64,000 nucleotides of DNA from an uncultured Acetobacterium sp. (GCF_963664135.1 NZ_OY760905.1:1762736-1826735), one strand, 5' to 3'. Shown: positions 1-9,159, counted from the first letter of the stretch. Notes: generated by a model from the letters alone, not told the origin. Program-made: numbers and translations.

Positions 1-89
1 AAATATTCGGCAATTTCCTGCGCCAATGCGATATTCGAGTTCCCAGCAATAATCTTAATTCCACTATACTTTCCATCCATCTGTTTCAT
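1..89 (-). CDS. prs: Ribose-phosphate pyrophosphokinase, N-terminal fragment
   Basis: The first 29 codons of a gene that continues beyond the left edge. The start of the translation (motif KIIAGNSNIALAQEIAEY) matches the N-terminus of PRPP synthetase, which makes PRPP from ribose-5-phosphate and ATP. Two in-frame ATGs lie 9 bases apart (89 and 80). The AGAGG ribosome site is almost touching the first and about 10 bases from the second, so the second may be used. It follows glmU in the same direction, the usual glmU-prs order in Firmicutes. Only the N-terminus is visible, so the call rests on this motif and synteny. Confidence 0.8.
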   Translation of the reverse strand, partial: MKQMDGKYSGIKIIAGNSNIALAQEIAEY

Positions 90-133
90 ACCTCTTCTTA
101 ATCTTCTCTATTTTCTATTTTGTTGATGATGTG

Positions 134-1492
134 TTACTTTTTTAAATAACCGACTTTATTAACCTGTCTTGCTCTGGCAATCGCCAGACTGTCTTCCGGT
201 ACATCTTCGGTAATGGTGGAACCAGCGGCGATATAGGCGCCTTCCTTAACTGTTACCGGCGCAATCAGATTGGTGTTGCACCCGATAAAGGCATTTTTTT
301 CCACAATGGTTCGATATTTTTTCTTGCCATCGTAATTGACAAAAACAGTGCCGCAACCCAGGTTCACATTTTCGCCAACGTCACCATCGCCAATATAGGT
401 CAGGTGAGAAGCTTTTGCCCCATCAGCCATGGTCGAATTTTTAACTTCCACAAAATCGCCAACCTTGCAATGCTTACCAATTTCGCTGCCTGGGCGAATA
501 TAGGCGTATGGTCCGACGGTCGTATAATCATCGACACCGCTTTCTAAAATTGTGGAACTTTGAATCGTTACATTATTCCCAATTTTTGTGTGGACTAACC
601 GACTATTTGCCCCGATCAGACAATTTTCGCCAATAACCGTTTCGCCTTCGAGGATGACTCCGGGATAGAGAATGGTATCCTGTCCGACCAGCACCCGATT
701 ACCCACGTAGGTTGTTGCCGGATCGATCATCGTTACACCGGCATCCATCAGTTTGTGGTTAATCCGTTTTCGCATCACTGCTTCGGCTTCAGCCAGCTGC
801 ACCCTTGAATTGATGGCCTGAATGTCCTCCGGATCCGGGGTTACATAGGTACCGGCGGTTTTTCCCATTTTTCTCATAATTTCAATAACATCAGTCAGAT
901 AATACTCACCCTGGGAATTATCGGTTTTTAATTCTTGTAAGGCCAGCATAAGCGCCTGGGCATCAAAACAATACATCCCCGAATTAATTTCTTTGATCTG
1001 TTTTTCTTCTGGATTGGCATCCTTCTCTTCCACAATTTTTTGAAGTTCCCCACTTCTGTTTTTGATCATCCGACCATAACCGGTGGGTTCTGCAAATTCG
1101 GCGGTCAGAACCGTTGCTGCATATCCCCCGGTTTCGTGGGCTAAAACCAGTCCTTCGATCGTCTCCGCCTGAATCAGCGGGGCATCTCCAACCAAGACGA
1201 TCAGATTACCCTGAAGGTTTTCAAAAAACGGCAGTGCTTGTAATACCGCATGACCGGTTCCCAGCTGATCTTTCTGATAGTAAGTCTCCAGCTGCGGAGA
1301 AAGACTTTCTTTAACCATCTCCGCTTGAAAACCAACAATGACGGCAATGTCCAAAATCCCTGAATCCCTGCTGGCACCAACCACATAATCGAGAATATTC
1401 TCGCCACATACCTGATGGAGTACTTTCGGTTTTTGTGATCGCATCCGGGTTCCTTCCCCGGCAGCCAATATGAGTGTTTTTGAATGGTTCAT
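134..1492 (-). CDS. glmU: Bifunctional UDP-GlcNAc pyrophosphorylase / glucosamine-1-phosphate acetyltransferase
   Basis: GlmU acetylates glucosamine-1-phosphate and then uridylylates it to UDP-GlcNAc, the cytoplasmic precursor for peptidoglycan. The N-terminal half carries the nucleotidyltransferase signature GEGTRMRSQKPK (about residues 12-23). The C-terminal half is a left-handed beta-helix of hexapeptide repeats, with the acetyltransferase stretch YIRPGSEIG and HLTYIGD. The 452-residue length is normal. I chose the ATG at 1492 because GGAG lies 7 bases upstream; the longer open frame begins 33 bases earlier without a site. It sits between spoVG and prs, and a terminator separates it from spoVG. 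Confidence 0.96.
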   Translation of the reverse strand: MNHSKTLILAAGEGTRMRSQKPKVLHQVCGENILDYVVGASRDSGILDIAVIVGFQAEMVKESLSPQLETYYQKDQLGTGHAVLQALPFFENLQGNLIVLVGDAPLIQAETIEGLVLAHETGGYAATVLTAEFAEPTGYGRMIKNRSGELQKIVEEKDANPEEKQIKEINSGMYCFDAQALMLALQELKTDNSQGEYYLTDVIEIMRKMGKTAGTYVTPDPEDIQAINSRVQLAEAEAVMRKRINHKLMDAGVTMIDPATTYVGNRVLVGQDTILYPGVILEGETVIGENCLIGANSRLVHTKIGNNVTIQSSTILESGVDDYTTVGPYAYIRPGSEIGKHCKVGDFVEVKNSTMADGAKASHLTYIGDGDVGENVNLGCGTVFVNYDGKKKYRTIVEKNAFIGCNTNLIAPVTVKEGAYIAAGSTITEDVPEDSLAIARARQVNKVGYLKK

Positions 1493-1524
1493 TTTCAACT
1501 CCATACATCTATTAATTAACAACA

Positions 1525-1556
1525 AAAAAAGGGAAGCGCTTCCCCTTTTTTTAACT
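1525..1556 (-). terminator. Intrinsic terminator downstream of spoVG
   Basis: A perfect palindrome GGGAAGCGCTTCCC (1531-1544) is flanked by an A run on one side and a T run on the other. Read on the minus strand it forms a short GC-rich hairpin followed by U residues, 16 bases after the spoVG stop. Its symmetry means it could also work on the plus strand. glmU therefore probably depends partly on read-through or on its own promoter. Confidence 0.75.
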
Positions 1557-1571
1557 TTTTCTGTTAAATTT

Positions 1572-1895
1572 TTATTCTTCTTCGTAATCTACTTCTAGTT
1601 CAACTTCTGCTTCTTCTTCATTGGTTACTTGATTATCCTCTGCTATGGCCTTTTCGTAAGCTCGCAGAACACTTTCCTGCATTTCACGACGGGTACCCAT
1701 ATTTATAGGATGTGCAATATCCTTGAATTCGCCATCCGGCGTTTTTCGACTGGGCATCGCAATAAAAAATCCGCTTTGTCCTTCAATTACCTTAATATCA
1801 TGAACAACAAATTGATCATCAAAAGTAACTGAGACAATTGCTCTCATTTTACCCTCTGGATACGTTTTCCGTACTCTTACGTCCGTTATTTCCAT
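1572..1895 (-). CDS. spoVG: SpoVG, RNA/DNA-binding regulator
   Basis: The protein opens with [20 protein letters not shown] and has the conserved core [20 protein letters not shown], both diagnostic of SpoVG. Family members are small nucleic-acid-binding regulators affecting septation, sporulation and cell-envelope genes. At 107 residues it is slightly longer than the roughly 95-residue Bacillus protein because of an acidic, Glu-rich C-terminal tail (about residues 90-107). A strong GGGGAGG site precedes the ATG. A sigma-A-like promoter lies about 40 bases upstream and a terminator follows, so it is probably a short transcript of its own between purR and glmU. Confidence 0.96.
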   Translation of the reverse strand: MEITDVRVRKTYPEGKMRAIVSVTFDDQFVVHDIKVIEGQSGFFIAMPSRKTPDGEFKDIAHPINMGTRREMQESVLRAYEKAIAEDNQVTNEEEAEVELEVDYEEE

Positions 1896-1933
1896 CTCGT
1901 AAGCCTCCCCTTTGAAATAAAGTCACATGTCTG

Positions 1934-1962
1934 ATTCTACGTATATACTAACACAAATTCAA
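1934..1962 (-). promoter_or_regulatory. Probable spoVG promoter
   Basis: On the minus strand TTGAAT (1957-1962) and TAGAAT (1934-1939) are separated by exactly 17 bases, a good sigma-A match. Transcription would start near 1927, leaving about a 30-base leader before spoVG. The rest of the purR-spoVG gap (1896-2103) is very A+T rich and shows no clear hairpin terminator for purR. In Bacillus spoVG uses sigma-H; I did not find a convincing sigma-H site here. Confidence 0.6.
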
Positions 1963-2103
1963 CAATATTAAAACAAAAACCTTAATTTTTTTCTATTCTT
2001 ATTATTTTTAAAAAGGGTTTAAAAAAAATAATGAATTTATTATATTTAATGTTCTGTTTTATTGTTACTATTCGTATTTAATACATACTTTTTACTTAGG
2101 TTT

Positions 2104-2907
2104 TCAGTTATCCGAATACAGTGAAACCCGCAAACCGGTTTCCATATTTTCATCATCCATCCAGATCAGGGGAGTGAAATCATCAACCAATTTTTCCACT
2201 GGGGATCGGGTCACAAAAATAACGCAGATTCCCATAACCCGTGCTCCGACTTCCTCCATCAGATTGGTCATTCCTTTGGCGGTGCCGCCGCCCTTCATAA
2301 AATCATCGATGACTAGTACCTTTTTATCCTTTAAATCAATCCGTCTGCTCAGGTACATGGTTTTGATTTTATTGGACGAGCCGGAAATATAATTCACACT
2401 GGTGGTCGCCCCTTCGGTGACTCGATTGGAACGCCGGATCAAACCCATTGGTACATTTAAATAGTGAGCCGTTTCCATCGCCACCGGGATTCCTTTGGTT
2501 TCGGTGGTGACTACATACTCTATACCCATTTCACCATACTTTGAAGCAATAATCCGACCGATATTTTTAGAATAACGGGGATTTGATAAAATATCGCTGT
2601 AATAGACAAATCCCCCTTGTATTTTTCGGGAAGGTGACTGGAGTTGCTCGGCAATTTCTGTTAAGATGCCAACCTCTTCCGCTTTGGTAACCTTGGGATG
2701 ATAGACCACGCCGCCGGATGCCCCGGAATAGGTTTCAACATAACCGGTACCGGTTAGTTCAATGGCATTTTTGACAATCGCCACATCTTCGCAAACGCTT
2801 GATTTTCCCGCTTCCAGTAAATCGGTAAAATAATTGTAACTGAAAACCTCATTGGGATGGTCTGACAATATTTTTGTAATGACACTGATTCTTTCATTTT
2901 TTTTCAT
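2104..2907 (-). CDS. purR: Purine operon repressor PurR
   Basis: PurR of Gram-positive bacteria binds upstream of purine genes and is released by PRPP. The N-terminal 75 residues fit the winged-helix DNA-binding domain (KNERISVITKILSDHPNEVF). The C-terminal part is a phosphoribosyltransferase fold with the PRPP-binding motif VLVIDDFMKGGGTAKGM at about residues 197-213. The length of 267 residues is close to the family norm. It is divergent from murC with an A+T-rich promoter region between them, and precedes spoVG, an arrangement typical of clostridia. Confidence 0.95.
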   Translation of the reverse strand: MKKNERISVITKILSDHPNEVFSYNYFTDLLEAGKSSVCEDVAIVKNAIELTGTGYVETYSGASGGVVYHPKVTKAEEVGILTEIAEQLQSPSRKIQGGFVYYSDILSNPRYSKNIGRIIASKYGEMGIEYVVTTETKGIPVAMETAHYLNVPMGLIRRSNRVTEGATTSVNYISGSSNKIKTMYLSRRIDLKDKKVLVIDDFMKGGGTAKGMTNLMEEVGARVMGICVIFVTRSPVEKLVDDFTPLIWMDDENMETGLRVSLYSDN

Positions 2908-2961
2908 TTTCCACCTGTGATGGATTTTATTAAAATCCGAACATTTTTCTCAATAACTATA

Positions 2962-2990
2962 ATATTATTCATATTTCGGTGAAAGTGCAA
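2962..2990 (-). promoter_or_regulatory. Possible purR promoter
   Basis: On the minus strand TTGCAC (2985-2990) and TAATAT (2962-2967) are 17 bases apart, about 55 bases before the purR start. Both boxes are only partial matches, so this is tentative. I saw no obvious PurR-box pair in the divergent region. Confidence 0.4.
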
Positions 2991-3003
2991 GTTTTTTTTA
3001 ATC

Positions 3004-3033
3004 TTTACTCGATGGAAACACCTGTGTTATAAT
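3004..3033 (+). promoter_or_regulatory. Probable murC promoter (extended -10)
   Basis: TGTTATAAT (3025-3033) is a perfect extended -10 box, with TTTACT 18 bases upstream as a partial -35 box. Transcription from about 3040 would leave a leader of roughly 130 bases before murC. Confidence 0.55.
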
Positions 3034-3169
3034 TCGTCTTAAAGTGTTTTGCCCAATTTGAATGGTATTTTCGATTATTTCATACTTATTTCAAGTCACT
3101 TACCAGACACTTTCAGATGATTCATTAAGAAATAATTAAGATTTTATTACCGATAAAGGAGCTGATTAT

Positions 3170-4588
3170 TTGAAATCACAACTAGAAAAAAAATTCAACC
3201 GACCCATCAATAAATTATTCTTCATTGGAATTGGCGGAAGCAGCATGAGCGGACTTGCGACAATGTCTTTATCCCAAGGTTTTTCCATTGAAGGTTCTGA
3301 TATGATTGCCTCATCCTACACCGAAAAACTGGAATGTCTGGGGATCAAAATCCACATCGGACACAACTACGAAAATATTCCCACTGATACCGACTGTGTC
3401 GTTTATTCTGCCGCCATCCACGAGGATAATCCCGATATGATTAAAGCGACGGATTTAAATCTTCCTAAAATCGAACGTTCGAGTTTTCTGGGTCTTTTTT
3501 CCCATATCTTCGATAAAACCATCGCCGTTTCCGGCACCCATGGCAAAACCACCACCTCTTCCATGGTTGCCTGTCTGCTCCAACATGCTGAGCTGCGGCC
3601 AAGCCTCAGTATTGGTGGCAAGCTTGATGAATTCGGCGGCAATGCCGTTATTGACGGAAAAGAGTTCTTTGTCGTGGAGGCCTGTGAATATGTGGACAGT
3701 TTCCTGAAAACTTCTCATTCCATTGGTATTATTACCAATATTGAAGAAGATCATCTGGATTATTTCAAAGGCGGACTAAAACAAATCAAGGAATCTTTTA
3801 CCAATTTTGGCAAAATCCTCCCCGCTGGTGGTCTGATGATTGCCTACGGTGATTCTCAGGACGTTCTGGATGTTGTTACCGATTTAGCCTGCCTGGTGAT
3901 CACCTATGGTTTAAATAAAACCAATGACTGGTACCCGGAAAATATTGAATATGACAAGGTTGGGAAACCCAGCTTTGACGTTTATAAAAAAGGCACCTTT
4001 TATGGCCACTACCAATTGGTGATTCCTGGGGAACACAATGTTCTTAACGCCCTCTCAGCCATTATCTGCGGTGACTTTCTGGAAATTCCGGTTGCTACTT
4101 CCATCAGTGGCATGGCAAAATTCACCGGCGCCAAACGCCGTTTTGAATTCCGGGGCGAAGTCAACGGGATCAATGTTTACGAAGATTATGCCCATCATCC
4201 AACCGAACTGAAGGTCGTGGTTGATGCCTGTCTGAATTATGATCATCACAAACTTTGGGTTGTCTTTCAACCTCACACCTATTCCCGAACTTTCTTTTTC
4301 TTTGATGATTTTGTGGATGCCTTTGCAAAGGCTGATTACGTTATTCTCAATGACATTTATTCAGATCGGGAAGGCAATGACTGGAATATTTATTCCGAAG
4401 ATCTACAAAAAGCCATAGCAGAAAAATATGGCATTCCAACTGTTACAATTTCAGCTTTTGGCGATATTGTCGACTATCTAACCAGCCATTTATGTGCAAA
4501 TGATATGGTCTTGGTGGCCGGTTCTCAGACCATCAATCATGTTGCCTTTGATCTAGTGGATAAGTTAAAAGAGATTCATAAATCTTGA
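3170..4588 (+). CDS. murC: UDP-N-acetylmuramate--L-alanine ligase
   Basis: MurC adds L-alanine to UDP-N-acetylmuramic acid using ATP, the first amino-acid step of cytoplasmic peptidoglycan synthesis. The N-terminal Rossmann motif FFIGIGGSSMSGLA (about 17-30) and the Mur-ligase ATP loop GTHGKTTT (122-129) are intact, as are EACEY and the C-terminal YEDYAHHPTE segment. The length of 472 residues is normal. The start is TTG at 3170, supported by AAGGAG about 9 bases upstream. It stands alone on the plus strand, divergent from purR, rather than in a dcw cluster. Confidence 0.96.
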   Translation: MKSQLEKKFNRPINKLFFIGIGGSSMSGLATMSLSQGFSIEGSDMIASSYTEKLECLGIKIHIGHNYENIPTDTDCVVYSAAIHEDNPDMIKATDLNLPKIERSSFLGLFSHIFDKTIAVSGTHGKTTTSSMVACLLQHAELRPSLSIGGKLDEFGGNAVIDGKEFFVVEACEYVDSFLKTSHSIGIITNIEEDHLDYFKGGLKQIKESFTNFGKILPAGGLMIAYGDSQDVLDVVTDLACLVITYGLNKTNDWYPENIEYDKVGKPSFDVYKKGTFYGHYQLVIPGEHNVLNALSAIICGDFLEIPVATSISGMAKFTGAKRRFEFRGEVNGINVYEDYAHHPTELKVVVDACLNYDHHKLWVVFQPHTYSRTFFFFDDFVDAFAKADYVILNDIYSDREGNDWNIYSEDLQKAIAEKYGIPTVTISAFGDIVDYLTSHLCANDMVLVAGSQTINHVAFDLVDKLKEIHKS

Positions 4589-4647
4589 CATTTTTTCCCA
4601 ATAGGAGTATTCTAAAGATAGAAATAATTTAACTTTAGGAGGCTAAT

Positions 4648-4935
4648 ATGGAACAGTATAACAATAAGGCCATTGCTTCCCTTGTATTGGGAATCGTATC
4701 CTTGGTTTGTATCTTTTTGGGCTATTTTACCATTATTGGTATTGTTTGCGCCATTATCGGGTTGATCTTTGCCATTCAAATTCGCAAAGCCGGAGAATTG
4801 GAAGGATTTAAACCAAGTGGCATGGCCACTGCCGGTTTAGTACTCAATATCATTGGTCTCGGATTATGTGCACTGGCATTTATTGCCTGTGTGGCTTGTG
4901 TGGGAATCATCGGCACTGCCGGACTTTACTCCTGA
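4648..4935 (+). CDS. Small DUF4190-type membrane protein
   Basis: A 95-residue protein with two long hydrophobic segments (about 10-45 and 60-92) joined by a short polar stretch ending in a SGMATAGL-like motif. This pattern matches the DUF4190 family of small Firmicute membrane proteins of unknown function. A good AGGAGG site precedes the ATG, and an intrinsic terminator follows directly, so it may be transcribed alone. The C-terminal half resembles the end of the 5832-6698 protein on the other side of lgt, suggesting related proteins flank that gene. Confidence 0.75.
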   Translation: MEQYNNKAIASLVLGIVSLVCIFLGYFTIIGIVCAIIGLIFAIQIRKAGELEGFKPSGMATAGLVLNIIGLGLCALAFIACVACVGIIGTAGLYS

Positions 4936-4952
4936 GCGACGCAATTTTTAAG

Positions 4953-4977
4953 AAGGACGAGCATTCGTCCTTTTTTT
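4953..4977 (+). terminator. Intrinsic terminator after the DUF4190 gene
   Basis: AAGGACGA and TCGTCCTT pair perfectly over 8 bases around a GCAT loop, followed by seven T residues. This ends the transcript of the 4648-4935 gene just before lgt. Confidence 0.9.
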
Positions 4978-5002
4978 ATATAAAAAATCAAGGGAGCAGA
5001 AC

Positions 5003-5773
5003 ATGTATCCAATTATTCATTTTTTAAATTATTCCATCCCAACTTTTGGCATTTTGTTTTTAATCGGAACTGGAGCGGCTTTTTTGTTGGCACTGATAAC
5101 CGCTAAAAAGTATGACATAACCACCATGGATGCCATGTTTTTCGGACTCTTTGGCATCATCGGTGGCATTATTGGTGCCAAACTGCTATTTATTATTGTT
5201 GATTTTCCCAATCTGATCGCCCATCCCGAAACTACGCTGATCCGACTCGCCACAGGTGGGGCCGTTTTCTATGGCGGTCTGATTGGCGGGATTTTCGGCG
5301 GCTTTTTTTATACCCATATTTATAAACTGCATACCATTAAATTTTTTGACATCGCCGTCCCCTGCCTGACCCTTGCTCAGGCTTTTGGACGCATCGGTTG
5401 TTTTTTCAATGGTTGCTGCTACGGCATTCCCTATGAAGGATTCGGTGCCGTTCACTACCCGGTGGGTGCCTATCCCCCCGCTGGTATTGGACTTTTTCCG
5501 GCTCAGTTAACCGAATCAGCCTTTCTTTTTATCCTGACCCTGATTCTGCTGACGGTTTTATGGAAAAGTAAAAACCCCGGTTTTACTACTGGTTTCTATC
5601 TGATCGGCTATGGCATCTTTCGCTTTATTAATGAATTTTTCCGATCCGATCCCCGGGGTATTGTCGGATTTCTCTCTACATCTCAGGCTATCAGCCTTAT
5701 AGTTATTGTTTTTGGTTTGCTTTTTTTGCTTAAAATTCCCCAAAAGCTTTATGAAAAACATTTGAAATATTAG
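5003..5773 (+). CDS. lgt: Prolipoprotein diacylglyceryl transferase
   Basis: Lgt transfers diacylglycerol from phosphatidylglycerol to the lipobox cysteine of prelipoproteins at the outer face of the membrane. The 256-residue protein has about seven hydrophobic segments. The N-terminus (HFLNYSIPTFGILFLIG), the glycine-rich FYGGLIGG segment and the signature GRIGCFFNGCCYG are recognisable. The cysteine-rich form of the signature is a variant seen in some anaerobes, in place of the GNFxN type. The window encodes at least three likely substrates (lipoproteins at 8690, 43138 and btuF). Confidence 0.9.
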   Translation: MYPIIHFLNYSIPTFGILFLIGTGAAFLLALITAKKYDITTMDAMFFGLFGIIGGIIGAKLLFIIVDFPNLIAHPETTLIRLATGGAVFYGGLIGGIFGGFFYTHIYKLHTIKFFDIAVPCLTLAQAFGRIGCFFNGCCYGIPYEGFGAVHYPVGAYPPAGIGLFPAQLTESAFLFILTLILLTVLWKSKNPGFTTGFYLIGYGIFRFINEFFRSDPRGIVGFLSTSQAISLIVIVFGLLFLLKIPQKLYEKHLKY

Positions 5774-5831
5774 TTATTCAAAAGGCTTTAGGGTATAATT
5801 AAGGTATTAAAACTATTTAGGAGGTTTTGTT

Positions 5832-6698
5832 ATGCACATGTATGATGATTATTTGGGAAATGTCTCACCATATTCTTCCCAATCTGACAGTTTCTGGGCG
5901 ATTATGCCCGTAATTATGTCCATTCTCGGTATTATTCTTGTTGTCGCTCTTGTTATTGGGCTTGTCTGCTATGTTTTTAATGCTATCGGGCTTTACACCA
6001 TGGCTAAAAACAGAAATATTGAACATGCCTGGTTGGCCTGGATTCCCCTTGCCAGCAGCTATCTCATGGGTGAACTGATCAATGATGATGTCTCCATCAG
6101 CACCTGGCATATTCCCTATGCCAAGCTTTTTCTGCCCCTGATGGGTCTTGCCTTAACACTGGTGATGACCATTCTCGGTTTCATTCCTTATCTTGGTGCC
6201 TTTATGGGCATTATTCTTTCGCTGGCACTGGGCTTCTATTATTATGCCGCTCAATTCTGGCTTTATAGTATCTATGATAAGAACCACCGAGTGCTTTATC
6301 TGGTCCTCAGCATTATCTTCCCTTTCCTGGGACCTATTTTTATCTTCATTATCCGAAATCGTGATGCCTACGATGAGCGACATCCCGAAGCCGTCATTGC
6401 ACCGACTTACGATGCCAAGTCCATCCTGGCGCTTTGTCTGGGGATCTTCTCAATTGTCAGCTTTATTACCTTAATGGGTAGTGGTCTGATTACTGGCGCC
6501 GTTGGTCTGATCTTTGGGATCATCTCGATGAAAGAACTGAAACTGCAAGGTAAACCCACTGGTATGGCAATGGCCGGCTTGATCTGTTCCATTGTTGGAA
6601 TGGCCTTTACAGTACTGATGGTATTTGCCTGTATCCTCTGTATCGGTGTCGGCGGCATGGGAATGCTGGGCGGACTGATGAACGGTATGTACTACTAA
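5832..6698 (+). CDS. Multi-pass membrane protein, DUF5684-like plus DUF4190-like
   Basis: The 288-residue protein has about six to seven hydrophobic segments. The N-terminal part carries the motif GLYTMAKNRNIEHAWLAWIP, which resembles DUF5684/signal-peptidase-I-associated membrane domains. The C-terminal 90 residues, with AGLICSIVGMA, resemble the small DUF4190 protein at 4648. AGGAGG 7 bases before the ATG at 5832 fixes the start. No function is known. Its position directly after lgt and before a patatin-like lipase is compatible with an envelope or lipid role, but that is inference. Confidence 0.65.
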   Translation: MHMYDDYLGNVSPYSSQSDSFWAIMPVIMSILGIILVVALVIGLVCYVFNAIGLYTMAKNRNIEHAWLAWIPLASSYLMGELINDDVSISTWHIPYAKLFLPLMGLALTLVMTILGFIPYLGAFMGIILSLALGFYYYAAQFWLYSIYDKNHRVLYLVLSIIFPFLGPIFIFIIRNRDAYDERHPEAVIAPTYDAKSILALCLGIFSIVSFITLMGSGLITGAVGLIFGIISMKELKLQGKPTGMAMAGLICSIVGMAFTVLMVFACILCIGVGGMGMLGGLMNGMYY

Positions 6699-6750
6699 TC
6701 CCTTAAATTTTTTAGCAAGCATTTCTTAATAACAGAGAGGTGAACATTAA

Positions 6751-8076
6751 ATGTCGCAGCAACAGTACGGCCTGGTTCTTAGTGGCGGCGGTGCCAAAGG
6801 AGCCTTTGAAATGGGTGTTTGGAAGGCACTCAGAGAGTGTGATTACTCTCTGGGTGCTGTCATTGGCACTTCAGTGGGGGCCCTAAATGCCGCCATGATC
6901 GCCCAGGATAATTACAGTATTGCCATGGAATTCTGGGTTAATCTTACCATTAATCAGGTTCTTGACCTCAATAAAAAAATGACCAACACCTATGTCGATG
7001 AATGGTCTAACGCAAATTTTGATGTTTTTAGAGATGGTTTTTTGAATATCCTTTTTTCAGACGGTCTGGATATTTCGCCACTGCGCGATAATCTTACCAA
7101 GTTGATATCAGAAGAAGCCATTCGTAGTGCCCCGATCCGCTTTGGTCTGGTTACCGTCGATATTACCAGCCTCAAACCACGACAATTAATGATCGAAGAT
7201 ATTCCCGAAGGGCAACTCATTGACTATCTGCTGGCCAGTGCCGCCCTGCCGATTTTTCAAAAACAGGAAATTGACGGAAAAACCTATATTGATGGCGGAT
7301 TTTTCGACAATGTTCCAATTAATTTTATGCTCGAACAGAATTTTAAAGAGATCATCTCGGTTGAATTTCCGGCTCCTGGCATGCGGAAATGGGTTCGGGA
7401 TAAAAATGCTGAAATCATTACCGTCAATAACTCCGAATTTCTTGGCGGTATCATGAATTTCGATGCCAAACAAATCGAGCAGAATATCAGGCTAGGCTAC
7501 CTGGATGCCATGAAGGTATTTGGATTTTTAAGTGGTAAGCATTATTATCTGAATACACAAAAAAGCAATGTTTTTTATCAAAAATTCGTTAACACCTTGG
7601 GCCAGCCACTTTCGAATCATAAACAATTACAAAAAATGCTGGCGCTACTCAACTTACCCTACGACGCCAGTCAAAGTGATGTTTTAAGACAACTTGAAAA
7701 TTTGCTGAAGAAAACCGCATTCAAAAACCAGCCACTTGCCCTTGCGATGCTGGAAATTGCCGGAAAAAGCATGGGTGTGTCCCGATTGGAAAATTATTCC
7801 ATTGATTTTTTCATTCAGGCCATTCTAAAAGAACTGAACCGGCTTTTGGATGAAAATCTCAACCTGCTGGATAACCCTAAAATTATCGGAACTTTTTTGA
7901 CCCCTTCCAATTCAAATTTTCTTCGGTATAATTTCATTACCTTTTATATCGTATTTTTGAGTATCCGGGGTGATCTCAGTCCCGAGCGCATGTCGACATT
8001 TTTGAGTAAATTTTCACCGGACATCGCCCTTTCCATGATTTCTGTTTTCTATATTCATGAAATTATCAACCACTAA
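6751..8076 (+). CDS. Patatin-like phospholipase
   Basis: A serine lipid acyl hydrolase of the patatin/RssA type. The oxyanion-hole motif GGGAKG (12-17), the nucleophile elbow GTSVG with Ser41, and the catalytic Asp in DGG (181-183) are all present, so the Ser-Asp dyad is intact. The catalytic domain covers about residues 5-260. The remaining C-terminal 180 residues are helical with no recognised domain, and make the protein (441 residues) longer than minimal RssA proteins. There is no signal peptide, so it is probably cytoplasmic or membrane-associated. It ends at a terminator shared with the convergent SEC-C gene. Confidence 0.9.
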   Translation: MSQQQYGLVLSGGGAKGAFEMGVWKALRECDYSLGAVIGTSVGALNAAMIAQDNYSIAMEFWVNLTINQVLDLNKKMTNTYVDEWSNANFDVFRDGFLNILFSDGLDISPLRDNLTKLISEEAIRSAPIRFGLVTVDITSLKPRQLMIEDIPEGQLIDYLLASAALPIFQKQEIDGKTYIDGGFFDNVPINFMLEQNFKEIISVEFPAPGMRKWVRDKNAEIITVNNSEFLGGIMNFDAKQIEQNIRLGYLDAMKVFGFLSGKHYYLNTQKSNVFYQKFVNTLGQPLSNHKQLQKMLALLNLPYDASQSDVLRQLENLLKKTAFKNQPLALAMLEIAGKSMGVSRLENYSIDFFIQAILKELNRLLDENLNLLDNPKIIGTFLTPSNSNFLRYNFITFYIVFLSIRGDLSPERMSTFLSKFSPDIALSMISVFYIHEIINH

Positions 8077-8101
8077 AAAAAGAGCTTTCGCTCTTTTTTT
8101 A
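8075..8101. terminator. Bidirectional intrinsic terminator
   Basis: AGAGC-TTTC-GCTCT is flanked by seven A residues on the left and seven T residues on the right. It lies in the 30-base gap between the convergent patatin gene (plus) and SEC-C gene (minus), and can end both transcripts. Confidence 0.9.
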
Positions 8102-8106
8102 GTATG

Positions 8107-8607
8107 CTACTGACCGCAACACTTTTTATATTTTTTTCCGGAACCGCAAGGACAGGGATCGTTTCGACCAACCTTCACTTCATTTACCACGGTTTTTGAA
8201 CGTTTAAATTCTTTTTCCAACTCAACACGTTCGTCTTCCGAAAAGAAATTATCCCACTCTTTTAATGTATATAGCCATTCAGCGGGAACTGCCAGCATAT
8301 TTTTATAAAGCTTGGCAAAGTCAATCTCCAATTTGATTTCAGAATCCAGTTCAATGGAATCCAGTTCAATCGGAGTTGTCAGACTGTCACTGATCCCGTC
8401 GATAAATCCCATATATTGGGCGGGGATCATATTGCTTTCTTTTGCCAGTTCTTCAACCTTGCCTGAAATGGTTGTGATTTTTTCGCCGAGAATCTTTTGG
8501 TATAAGACCTGTTCCTCAGCACAGTACTTTTCCCAAAACTCATTTTGTTGTTCCTGCGTGCTGCAATTCTCTTCTATGTAGTTTTTCCACGTTTCATATA
8601 AACTCAT
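8107..8607 (-). CDS. SEC-C motif protein
   Basis: A 166-residue soluble protein ending in the SEC-C zinc-binding motif [19 protein letters not shown] (last 20 residues), the metal-binding tail also found at the end of SecA. The N-terminal 140 residues are acidic and helical, and I do not recognise them. SEC-C proteins are often ribosome- or chaperone-associated, but the role here is unknown. An RBS (GGAG) lies just before the ATG. It is convergent with the patatin gene. Confidence 0.75.
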   Translation of the reverse strand: MSLYETWKNYIEENCSTQEQQNEFWEKYCAEEQVLYQKILGEKITTISGKVEELAKESNMIPAQYMGFIDGISDSLTTPIELDSIELDSEIKLEIDFAKLYKNMLAVPAEWLYTLKEWDNFFSEDERVELEKEFKRSKTVVNEVKVGRNDPCPCGSGKKYKKCCGQ

Positions 8608-8689
8608 TCAATTTCTCCTCATAGTAATCTAGTTTTATTATAGCCTAAAAGTATCGGGAGTTAAACCATTTTCTGACAAACCCCTTAAA

Positions 8690-9016
8690 TTACTTCACCA
8701 ATTCCATCGTAATCGGATTCACAAAGGGTGGCATACTCATACCGACCTGGTTTTTAATGGTCAGTTTAATCGTCTGACCCTTCGCCGGCACAAAATCCAG
8801 GCTGTCAAATCCCTGCATGTTAACCCGAGCCTGGTCAAAATTTTCATTATCCAGCACGGTTACCAACAATTCTGTATCACTGACTTCATCGATGGTTGCA
8901 GTAAAGCTGATGCTGTCTGCCATTTCATTCGTCATTGTCTTGGCACTCGGAGTGCATCCTGCAACCAATCCCATTACCAAAAGTACCGTTACCATCAAAC
9001 CGATTCGCTTTTTCAT
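8690..9016 (-). CDS. Small lipoprotein of unknown function
   Basis: The N-terminus is a lipoprotein signal: two lysines, a hydrophobic stretch and the lipobox LVAGC at about residues 17-21. The mature part of roughly 88 residues looks beta-rich (SFTATIDEVSDTELLV and a TIKLTIKN strand), like a small OB- or Ig-like domain. I do not recognise a family. It is followed by about 80 bases before the SEC-C gene in the same direction. Upstream lies repeat copy A. Confidence 0.65.
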   Translation of the reverse strand: MKKRIGLMVTVLLVMGLVAGCTPSAKTMTNEMADSISFTATIDEVSDTELLVTVLDNENFDQARVNMQGFDSLDFVPAKGQTIKLTIKNQVGMSMPPFVNPITMELVK

Positions 9017-9159
9017 TTTCTGCTCCTAAACATTTTATTTAATTAAAAAATTAATTTATATTAACAGCCATATGCTGTTTTTTATTAAGAAGATTTTAAC
9101 CTCTTGTTGATTATAATAGCATTACAGTTTACAATGATTGTATGATCAAACACATAGGT

